Shown in pieces: positions 1 through 5,851 of a DNA stretch of 8,967 nucleotides. Made by a program: the position numbers and the translations under genes. Positions within the stretch are counted from its first letter, which is position 1; each line of letters opens with the position of its first letter. Origin of the DNA: F23-B02 sp963632825 (GTDB lineage Bacteria; Bacillota; Clostridia; Oscillospirales; Oscillospiraceae); the NCBI GenBank assembly GCA_963632825.1, contig CAVGWF010000008.1, positions 1 to 8,967 of the forward strand. Reading direction: 5' to 3'. The notes under the pieces are model-generated. The model had not been told where the DNA came from and did no database searches. It saw nothing but the letters and a program-made list of their open reading frames with translations.

Positions 1-54
1 AACTCACAACCTTCTCATTACGAGTGAGATGCTCTGCCATTGAGCCACACCAGC
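1..54 (-). tRNA. tRNA-Thr (anticodon CGU), 3' end cut by the window edge
   Basis: Read on the minus strand, the cloverleaf can be followed from 54 downwards: seven acceptor bases GCTGGTG (54-48), T8 and G9, a D-arm GCTC/GAGC (45-42 and 34-31), and an anticodon stem TCTCA/TGAGA with five perfect pairs (29-25 and 17-13). The seven-base loop is CTCGTAA, with anticodon CGT at 22-20. A five-base variable loop and the first T-stem bases follow before the sequence ends. The anticodon reads ACG, so the tRNA is threonine. A37 (position 19) is the base that becomes t6A in ANN-decoding tRNAs, the modification made by the TsaD enzyme encoded nearby. The acceptor 3' strand and CCA lie outside the window, so acceptor pairing cannot be checked. 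Confidence 0.93.
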
Positions 55-68
55 AAAGGACGATTCGT

Positions 69-97
69 ATTTTAGCACATGGCAGCAATAAAGTCAA
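69..97 (-). promoter_or_regulatory. Sigma-A-type promoter of the tRNA-Thr gene
   Basis: On the minus strand there is a -35 box TTGACT (97-92), a spacer of exactly 17 bases, and a -10 box TAAAAT (74-69). Transcription would start near 62, about eight bases before the mature tRNA 5' end at 54, which is normal for a tRNA transcript. Each box is one base off consensus. It lies in the AT-rich spacer and gives the tRNA its own promoter, independent of the radC operon. Confidence 0.72.
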
Positions 98-144
98 ACA
101 AAAAAAGCAATTACAGCGAGTATATATAAAATTCGGCAAAGGAT

Positions 145-163
145 CGGTGCATCTTAAGCACCG
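145..163 (-). terminator. Possible weak terminator or stem-loop downstream of the radC operon
   Basis: CGGTGC (145-150) and GCACCG (158-163) form a perfect 6-bp GC-rich stem with a 7-base loop. On the minus strand it lies between the radC operon and the tRNA promoter, where a terminator would be expected. The bases after it on that strand (ATCCTTTG) are only a poor U-tract. A second inverted pair, CCGGCA with TGCCGG, uses part of the same bases, so two alternative folds are possible. Termination here is inference. Confidence 0.3.
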
Positions 164-217
164 GCAGCAAAACCAAGTGTTTTCAATGTATTTTTGCCGG
201 AACATTTTGGCGGCATT

Positions 218-229
218 TTGTTTACATAA
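218..229 (+). repeat. 12-bp direct repeat TTGTTTACATAA, copy 1
   Basis: The same 12 bases occur again at 381-392, 163 bp downstream, where they span the last codons and stop of radC. An exact 12-mer twice in about 180 bp is more than expected by chance even in AT-rich DNA, but low complexity weakens the case. No transposase, target-site or attachment-site context is visible. Confidence 0.4.
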
Positions 230-257
230 TTATTTCATAAAATTATTATGCAGATAG

Positions 258-275
258 TTATCAACATTATCAACA
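258..275 (+). repeat. Tandem pair of DnaA-box-like nonamers
   Basis: TTATCAACA occurs twice with no gap (258-266 and 267-275). Each copy differs from the bacterial DnaA-box consensus TTATCCACA at one position (A for C at base 6). A looser third match, TTTCCAACA, follows at 279-287. The flank at 218-250 is almost pure A/T, like an unwinding region. No dnaA, dnaN or other origin gene is in the window, so DnaA binding is a possibility only. Confidence 0.4.
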
Positions 276-370
276 CACTTTCCAACACGAAAAATTTGTT
301 GAAATACAACGGAAATTGTTGTTTTGACATATAATTCAAAATCCGCAAGTCGAATTTTGTTGCAATTCAG

Positions 371-386
371 AAACAATATATTGTTT
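371..386. repeat. 16-bp perfect palindrome overlapping the radC stop codon
   Basis: AAACAATATATTGTTT is its own reverse complement over 16 bases, centred between 378 and 379. The radC TAA occupies 387-385, so the palindrome begins inside the stop codon. It could be a protein-binding dyad, or the AU-only stem of a very weak transcript end. There is no GC core as in a classical terminator. It overlaps the second copy of the 12-bp repeat (381-392). Confidence 0.45.
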
Positions 387-1056
387 ACATAACACCAGCT
401 TTGTTAAGAGATTGAAACTCTTTGCCGCTGACTATGATATGGTCGAGAAGTTTTATATCGAGCAGGGCCAGGGCCTTCTTTACAAGCTTGGTGCTGTACT
501 CATCCTCCCTTGACGGAATGGCGGGAGCTCCCGGATGGTTGTGGGCTATTATCACGCTGACGGCATTGCATTTGAGCGCCGCCTCAACAAGCATCCGCAC
601 ACTGATCTCGGTTGCATTTACTATGCCTCGGCTTATCTGCTTACAGGCGATTATGCTGTTTGTGGAGCTTAAAAGCAGCGCATAGGACACCTCGTTTGTC
701 TCATAGAGGAATTTAGACACGAAGTAGCGCCCCGCATCGTCGCTTGAACTTATTACATTGTCGGGAACGCTTTTCGTTTGCAGATACCGCCTTCCGACCT
801 CCGGCACGAGCTTTATCAGGGTAGCCGCATTCTCCCCTATCCCCTCTACGGCGCAAAGCTGCTCATAGCTTGCCTCGAATACCGCCCAATAAGAGCCGAA
901 ATGCTTAAGCAGTCTGTGAGCAAGCTCATTGGTGTCCTTTCGCGGCAGGGCATAAAACAGCAGCATTTCCAACGCGTTATGATCATTGAAGCCGTCCAGT
1001 CCCGCTTCGGCAAAGCGGCTTTTCATCCGCTCTCTGTGTCCGTCGTGCACACCCAT
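385..1056 (-). CDS. radC: RadC family JAMM/MPN+ domain protein
   Basis: This 223-residue protein has the usual RadC length and layout. An N-terminal helical part opens with an HRERMKSRF segment (7-15). A helix-hairpin-helix region with VEGIGENAA lies at about 70-78. The C-terminal JAMM metalloprotease-like domain carries HNHPG (172-176), then S182 and D185, giving the HxH-x7-S-x2-D zinc signature. A glutamate at 150 or 158 could be the remaining active-site acid. RadC was once linked to DNA repair or recombination, but that role is disputed, so the fold is surer than the function. It starts 10 bases after the tsaD stop. GGAGGT lies 14 bases before the ATG, rather far, and an in-frame TAA three codons upstream rules out a longer start. 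It is the last gene of the operon. Confidence 0.95.
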   Translation of the reverse strand: MGVHDGHRERMKSRFAEAGLDGFNDHNALEMLLFYALPRKDTNELAHRLLKHFGSYWAVFEASYEQLCAVEGIGENAATLIKLVPEVGRRYLQTKSVPDNVISSSDDAGRYFVSKFLYETNEVSYALLLSSTNSIIACKQISRGIVNATEISVRMLVEAALKCNAVSVIIAHNHPGAPAIPSREDEYSTKLVKKALALLDIKLLDHIIVSGKEFQSLNKAGVM

Positions 1057-1066
1057 TTTGACTTAC

Positions 1067-2068
1067 TCACACCTCCATGTTTGCGTAAGCATTCAGATCC
1101 CATCCGGCAGTGTTGCCGGCAAGATACTCATAGTAGCCCTGACAGCCTATCATTGCCGCATTATCGCCGCAAAGCTTCAGCGGCGGAACGAAGAGCTCGC
1201 ATCCGGCTTTTTCGGCCGAGGCCTTAAAATCCGCGCGTATACGCGAGTTTGCGGCAACGCCTCCGGCTATGGCGATCTTCTTATAGCCGAGCTCGGCTGC
1301 CGCCATCATGGTACGAGGTACGAGCGCATCGCTGACAGCCGCCGTAAAGGATGCCGCAAGCGACGCTCTGTCAAGCTCCTCACCCTTCTGCTCGGCATTG
1401 TGCACGATGTTGATAACTGCGGTCTTGAGACCCGAAAAGCTCATTTCATAGGGCTGCCCGTCTATATGTGTGCGCGGCAGGCGGTATTTTTTATCGTCTC
1501 CGCCCTGTGAGAGCAGATCAATGGGCTTTCCTCCGGGGTAAGGCAGGCCGAGGACACGCGCCGTTTTGTCAAAGCACTCTCCCGCGGCATCATCGCGCGT
1601 TGCGCCTATTATCTTCAGATCCGTGTAATCCCTTACATCTATTATAAGCGTGTTGCCGCCGGATATGGCAAGGCACAGAAACGGCGGCTCAAGCTCGGGA
1701 TATGCTATGTAATTTGCCGCAACATGACCTCTTATGTGGTGCACCGGTATAAGCGGCACATCAAGGCTCATTGCAACGGCCTTTGCAAAGTTAAGTCCGA
1801 CCAGCACCGTGCCGATAAGTCCCGGAGCATATGTGACGGCGACTGCGTCAATATCGCTTTTCTCTATACCGGATGCCTGTACTGCGCGTTCGGCAAGGCG
1901 GGATATGACCTCAACATGGCTGCGCGAGGCTATCTCCGGCACTACGCCGCCATATATGGCATGGAGATCCGCCTGAGAAAATATCTGATCGGTCAGTACA
2001 TTCCTCCCGTTTTCGACCACGGCAACGGCGGTCTCGTCGCACGACGATTCAAACGCAAAAATTTTCAT
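1067..2068 (-). CDS. tsaD: tRNA N6-adenosine threonylcarbamoyltransferase TsaD
   Basis: TsaD transfers the threonylcarbamoyl group from TC-AMP to A37 of ANN-decoding tRNAs in the cytoplasm, working with TsaB and TsaE, which are not in this window. The 333 residues match the family's normal length. The ASKHA-fold start FAFESSCDETAVAVV is at 4-18. The metal-binding HHIRGH motif supplies His111 and His115, AISGGNT is at 134-140, and CGDNAAM supplies Asp302; these match the known iron ligands of the E. coli enzyme. IAGGVAANS (267-275) is the usual nucleotide-site loop. Arg113 inside the HxxxH motif differs from the more common Ala or Glu there. Its ATG overlaps the rimI stop by four bases (ATGA), and GTGAGG sits about seven bases upstream. 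The rimI-tsaD pairing is common in bacteria. Confidence is high. Confidence 0.97.
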   Translation of the reverse strand: MKIFAFESSCDETAVAVVENGRNVLTDQIFSQADLHAIYGGVVPEIASRSHVEVISRLAERAVQASGIEKSDIDAVAVTYAPGLIGTVLVGLNFAKAVAMSLDVPLIPVHHIRGHVAANYIAYPELEPPFLCLAISGGNTLIIDVRDYTDLKIIGATRDDAAGECFDKTARVLGLPYPGGKPIDLLSQGGDDKKYRLPRTHIDGQPYEMSFSGLKTAVINIVHNAEQKGEELDRASLAASFTAAVSDALVPRTMMAAAELGYKKIAIAGGVAANSRIRADFKASAEKAGCELFVPPLKLCGDNAAMIGCQGYYEYLAGNTAGWDLNAYANMEV

Positions 2069-2520
2069 TGTTCTTCCTCACTTAGAAACAGAGTCATCAA
2101 AACGGCATTTTCGGTCGGCCGGCCGTAATAGTTTTTTCGCAGCCCTACCTCCGTGTAGCCGTGTTTTTTATAAAGGTTCTGCGCAGGAACATTGCTCTGC
2201 CTTACCTCAAGCGTCAGAAAGCTGAGCTTTTTTGCCTGCGCGCGGAGCCTGAGCTCGTTCAGGAGCATATCCGCTATCCCCTGCCGCCGGTGCTCCGGAG
2301 ATACGGCAACATTCGATATATATCCCTCGTCGAGCACATACATAAGTCCGATATAGCCTATCGCACAACCGCGCTCATCCTCGGCGGCAAGAAAAATATG
2401 CATATCGTCCGGGAGCTGGGAAGCAAGCTGCTCACGGGTCCACGGCACGGAAAAGCACCTTTTCTCAAGCTCGAGTATATCATCTATGTGTCTCGGTTCC
2501 GTGTCAACGATCTTTACCAT
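2065..2520 (-). CDS. rimI: Ribosomal protein S18-alanine N-acetyltransferase RimI (GNAT family)
   Basis: This 151-residue GNAT enzyme transfers acetyl from acetyl-CoA to a protein N-terminus; the classical substrate is ribosomal protein S18. The RimI N-terminal pattern CFSVPWTREQL is at 22-32. The acetyl-CoA pyrophosphate loop is HRRQGIA (77-83). LEVRQSN (104-110) contains Glu105, and LYKKHGY (116-122) contains Tyr117; these align with the catalytic Glu103 and Tyr115 of E. coli RimI. The C-terminal YYGRPTENAVLM (131-142) is a typical RimI ending, with Asn138 where Asp is commoner. It overlaps tsaD by four bases, and its start codon shares one base with the upstream stop (TGATG). A TGAGG lies about ten bases before the ATG. 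Bacterial RimI can act beyond S18, so the exact substrate is inferred. Confidence 0.93.
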   Translation of the reverse strand: MVKIVDTEPRHIDDILELEKRCFSVPWTREQLASQLPDDMHIFLAAEDERGCAIGYIGLMYVLDEGYISNVAVSPEHRRQGIADMLLNELRLRAQAKKLSFLTLEVRQSNVPAQNLYKKHGYTEVGLRKNYYGRPTENAVLMTLFLSEEEQ

Positions 2521-3302
2521 CAGAGCATTTCCTCACGCAGCTCGTCTATAACGGCAAGCACCTCATCCTCTATCCGCAGTATACACTTTTTCCAGCCTAT
2601 CGGCAGTGCAGGCGGAAATATATCGTCCTCGGCAAGGCACATTATGCGCTCCTCCATGTCCTGATACTCATCGCAGAGCGTCTGCGCCTGCTGTGCCGTC
2701 ATACACAGGGTCACATCGCAGCTTTCTATAAGCTGCCGCGTCACCTGAGCCGGCACACGCTCCGCCAGCGGGATGCCGAGCGCCTCACAGCACCTTTTCA
2801 CTCGCGGGTTTATCCTGTCGACGGCGTTCAAGCCTGCCGAGGTGCAGGTTATTTCGGGACAGTAGTCCACTTTTGACGAGTTGAAAACGCCCTCTGCCGC
2901 AAGCGAGAGGCTGTTATCGCCGCAGACAAAGAGAATGCTGCCGACATCTATGCCGCCGAATCCGCACAGCTCGGACTGCCGCTCGTCCCAGCGTTCCAGG
3001 CTTCGGTCGCCGGCTTTGTTCTCGATATGGTGCGTAAGCTCATGGTGCAGCGTGCTTCTGAGTCTGCGGCGGAAGGTTTCGTCATCCATGTCGCCGTAAA
3101 GCTCTGCAAACGAGCCGTAATACAGCTCGATATGCCTTCCCATTGAATCGTTAAAATACATTCCAAGCGTATAGCGGCCGTCTGGCTCGCGCTTTGCATT
3201 CTCAAGGAAGCTTACGCCGCCGTTAAGGGACTTGAATATCTCCTGCGGGAGCTCGTCGACAAGATCGTCGAGCACATTCCCTGCCTGTTCATATGTCAGC
3301 AT
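2520..3302 (-). CDS. Zincin metallopeptidase fused to a degenerate low-molecular-weight protein tyrosine phosphatase domain
   Basis: This 260-residue protein has two parts. Residues 1 to about 110 match the small Clostridia-type zincin family (the Zincin_1/DUF1025 kind). ELPQEIFKSLNGG (17-29), HIELYYGSF (57-65) and HHELTHHIE (86-94) are visible, giving HExxH with His87, Glu88 and His91. That family usually stands alone at roughly 110-140 residues. Residues 121-256 resemble a low-molecular-weight tyrosine phosphatase: SILFVCGDNSLS (122-133), TSAG (154-157), NPRVKRCCEALGIP (165-178) and SCDVTLCM (194-201). The P-loop keeps Cys127, but Ser133 replaces the essential Arg of CX5R. The DP general-acid loop appears as DDIFPP (226-231), without the Asp-Pro pair. 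The phosphatase half is therefore probably inactive. GGAGG lies seven bases before the ATG, which shares one base with the polA stop. The peptidase substrate is unknown. Confidence 0.8.
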   Translation of the reverse strand: MLTYEQAGNVLDDLVDELPQEIFKSLNGGVSFLENAKREPDGRYTLGMYFNDSMGRHIELYYGSFAELYGDMDDETFRRRLRSTLHHELTHHIENKAGDRSLERWDERQSELCGFGGIDVGSILFVCGDNSLSLAAEGVFNSSKVDYCPEITCTSAGLNAVDRINPRVKRCCEALGIPLAERVPAQVTRQLIESCDVTLCMTAQQAQTLCDEYQDMEERIMCLAEDDIFPPALPIGWKKCILRIEDEVLAVIDELREEML

Positions 3303-5851
3303 CAGTGCGCCTCCGCCCAGCTGTGTCCGGTTTTTGCGTCAACGGTGAGCGGTATGCTCAGCTGCACCGCGCCGCTCATCTCCTCGCACAGAATGTTCTT
3401 TACTCTTTCTGCCTCATCCTCCGGACATTCGCAGATGAGCTCATCGTGCACCTGCAAAATAAGCCGCGAACGCAGCCCCTCAGCCTTGAGGCGGTCAAAT
3501 ACATTCACCATTGCAATCTTGATTATATCCGCTGCCGTGCCCTGGATGGGCATATTCAGCGCTACACGCTCTCCGAACGAACGCATATTGAAGTTTGAAG
3601 ACTTCAGCTCCGGCAGCTCGCGGCGGCGGTTATACAGGGTTTTTACATATCCGTCCGCCTTTGCCTGCTCGACTACGCGCTTCATATACTCGCGCACACC
3701 GTCATACTTGGCAAGATACGCATCCATATACGCTTTTGCCTCATTCGGAAAAACGCCTATATCCTGTGCGAGCGACCAAGACGATATGCCGTATACGATG
3801 CCGAAGTTTACGGCCTTCGCACGGCTGCGCTGAAGCGGCGTTACCTCGTTTAAGGGCGTATTGAAGACCTGTGACGCCGTGACTGCATGAATATCCTCAC
3901 CTGACATAAACGCCGCGCGCATATGCTCGTCTCCCGATATATGGGCAAGCAGGCGCAGCTCTATCTGACTGTAGTCGGCATCGACGAGCACGCTGCCCTT
4001 GGATGCAATGAACATCTCGCGGATATGGCTGCCGAGCTCCTTGCGTATCGGAATATTCTGCAGGTTCGGGTCGGTGCTCGAAAGCCGTCCGGTAGCCGTA
4101 ACGGTCATCTGAAAATTCGTCCTTATCCTGCCGTCTGAGTCTATGAGCTTCAAAAGTCCGTCGGCATAGGTGGATTTGAGCTTTGTAAGCATTCTGTAGT
4201 CGAGTATCATCTCTATTATCGGATGCTTTCCGCGCAGCTTTTCAAGCACATCTGCGTTCGTGCTCCAGCCTGTTTTTGTCTTTTTACCGGCAGGAAGCAT
4301 CAGCCGCTCGAAAAGAACCTCACCGAGCTGCTTTGGAGAATTGATGTTGAACTCCCCTCCGGCGAGCTCACATATCCGGTGCCTGAGCCGCTCTATGTCA
4401 TCTGTCAGGCTCTCGCCGAAGCTCATCAGCGCTGCCTTGTCTATCATAAAGCCTGCCTGCTGCATATCCGCAAGCACACGGCACAGAGGCATCTCAATAT
4501 CATAGAAAAGCTCTGTCATATCAAGCTCCGCGAGCTTTTTCTCGGTTGCCGCCTTAAGCGCATATATTGCCTCGGTGCCGTTAAGCTCCGCGCCGCAATA
4601 GCGCATGGTCATCCGTGCAGGCGAGTAGTCGCCTTCGGTGGCATCGAGCAGGTAGCAGGCTATGGAGGTATCGTAAGCAAAGCCGTCAAGAGAGAGCTTT
4701 TCCTCTGTAAGCTGCATCATGAAGTCTTTGACGCCGTGGGCGATCTTCTTCGTCTCATCGGAGAAAACGAGCTTGAGGAGCTTGGAATAATCGTCACCGA
4801 GTGCGCTCCAATGAGCAGTGTAAACGGCTTTACCGTCGCACAGCTCAATGCTGTCGAAGCCGTCCTTTACCTCAACCGCAACAAGCTCCGCCGCGGAAAC
4901 GGCGGCGCAGATGCCTTCAAGTGGGGCATTCTCCACTACCGGAAGGTGCTCAATGAAGCTTTCTTTTTCCGATGCCGCATCCTCGGCAATGCCCCATTTT
5001 TCTATGAATTTATTAAAGCCAAGCCGCTTGAGTATGTCATACAGCTCCGGCCTATAATCGTTATTCCACAGAGCGTCCTCGGGCTTAAACTCTATCGGCA
5101 CGCAGGTACATATGGTCGCAAGCTCATAGGACATACGCGCACTGTCCTCACCCTCGCGCAGCTTTTTTCGGACACTCTCCTTTACATCGAGCGTATCAAG
5201 CTTCTCGTATATTTTTGATACCTCCGTATACTTCTGAACAAGTGCCATTGCGGTTTTCTCACCGATTCCCGGAACACCGGGTATATTATCCGAGGAATCG
5301 CCCATCATGGCCTTCAGGTCAACTATGTGCTTCGGAGCAAAGCCATACTCCTCCGCAAAGACCTCCGGAGTATATTCCGTAGTGGTAGTCTGACCCATGC
5401 GGCTTTTGACATGGCAGATATGCGTTTTATCGCTTATCAGCTGGAAGCTGTCCTTATCGCCGGTAACGATGCGGCAGTCCCATCCCGACTGCTCACATAT
5501 TCTCGCGGCTGTGCCGAGAATATCATCAGCCTCGTAGCCCTCAAGCTCAAGGCGGAGTATACCCATTGCGTCGAGCACCTGCTTGAGCAGCGGCATCTGC
5601 ACCGCAAGCTCCTCCGGCATTCCCTTTCGCTGTGCCTTGTAGCCGTCGTACTTCAAATGCCTGAATGTCGGTGCCTTAAGGTCAAAGGCAACCGCAACGC
5701 CGTTGGGCTTCTGCTCATCTATGAGCTTTCTGAGTATTGCAAGGAAGCCGTAGATTCCGTTCGTAGGCGTTCCGTCAGGCGCATCAAGGCGGCGGATACC
5801 GTAAAATGCGCGGTTTACTATGCTGTTTCCGTCAAGTATCAGTAGTTTCAT
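3302..5851 (-). CDS. polA: DNA polymerase I, proofreading site degenerate
   Basis: Pol I fills gaps after excision repair and removes Okazaki primers. In 849 residues the three usual modules are present. The 5' nuclease (about 1-290) has LDGNS (6-10), EADD (107-110), GDKD (131-134), GDSSDNIPG (184-192) and a helix-hairpin-helix GVPGIGEKT (192-200). The 3'-5' exonuclease fold (about 305-470) lacks its carboxylates: the DxE strand reads LVAVEVKD (323-330), and the last motif is Tyr430-x3-Ala434 where E. coli has Tyr497 and Asp501. The polymerase (about 475-849) is complete, with DYSQIELR (Asp626), Arg675, Lys679, Phe683 and Tyr687 in motif B, and VHDE (Asp803). Loss of proofreading is familiar from Taq and Bacillus enzymes. 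The ATG overlaps the uvrB stop (ATGA), with TGAGG about seven bases upstream. Confidence 0.98.
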   Translation of the reverse strand: MKLLILDGNSIVNRAFYGIRRLDAPDGTPTNGIYGFLAILRKLIDEQKPNGVAVAFDLKAPTFRHLKYDGYKAQRKGMPEELAVQMPLLKQVLDAMGILRLELEGYEADDILGTAARICEQSGWDCRIVTGDKDSFQLISDKTHICHVKSRMGQTTTTEYTPEVFAEEYGFAPKHIVDLKAMMGDSSDNIPGVPGIGEKTAMALVQKYTEVSKIYEKLDTLDVKESVRKKLREGEDSARMSYELATICTCVPIEFKPEDALWNNDYRPELYDILKRLGFNKFIEKWGIAEDAASEKESFIEHLPVVENAPLEGICAAVSAAELVAVEVKDGFDSIELCDGKAVYTAHWSALGDDYSKLLKLVFSDETKKIAHGVKDFMMQLTEEKLSLDGFAYDTSIACYLLDATEGDYSPARMTMRYCGAELNGTEAIYALKAATEKKLAELDMTELFYDIEMPLCRVLADMQQAGFMIDKAALMSFGESLTDDIERLRHRICELAGGEFNINSPKQLGEVLFERLMLPAGKKTKTGWSTNADVLEKLRGKHPIIEMILDYRMLTKLKSTYADGLLKLIDSDGRIRTNFQMTVTATGRLSSTDPNLQNIPIRKELGSHIREMFIASKGSVLVDADYSQIELRLLAHISGDEHMRAAFMSGEDIHAVTASQVFNTPLNEVTPLQRSRAKAVNFGIVYGISSWSLAQDIGVFPNEAKAYMDAYLAKYDGVREYMKRVVEQAKADGYVKTLYNRRRELPELKSSNFNMRSFGERVALNMPIQGTAADIIKIAMVNVFDRLKAEGLRSRLILQVHDELICECPEDEAERVKNILCEEMSGAVQLSIPLTVDAKTGHSWAEAH

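Larger units (their letters stand above)
55..384. other. AT-rich spacer between radC and tRNA-Thr, no gene seen
   Basis: No open frame here has a ribosome site or a recognisable product. The one plus-strand frame in the area (24-257) runs through the tRNA gene and looks spurious. The stretch is much richer in A+T than the genes beside it. It holds the tRNA promoter (69-97), a GC-rich stem-loop (145-163), a pair of DnaA-box-like nonamers (258-275), a 16-bp palindrome reaching the radC stop codon (371-386) and a repeated 12-mer (218-229 and 381-392). CAACA motifs (262-287) and the inverted form TGTTG (297-301, 317-321, 358-362) recur. I see no strong rho-independent terminator just after radC. 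Confidence 0.7.

Noticed and set aside
24..257. 77-codon plus-strand frame near the left edge
   Set aside because: It overlaps the tRNA gene and its promoter, has no ribosome site and has a composition unlike the real genes.
324..335. TTGACA followed directly by TATAAT-like bases on the plus strand
   Set aside because: The -35 match is perfect, but no -10 box lies 16-18 bases downstream and transcription would run antisense into radC. The adjacent boxes cannot both serve one promoter.
230..380. Small mobile element (MITE-like) between the 12-bp repeats
   Set aside because: There are no terminal inverted repeats, no target duplication distinct from the 12-mer, and no similarity to known elements that I can recognise.
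4223..5218. 331-codon plus-strand open frame
   Set aside because: It lies wholly antisense to polA, whose motifs are complete, and its translation shows no recognisable domain. It follows from polA's codon bias.
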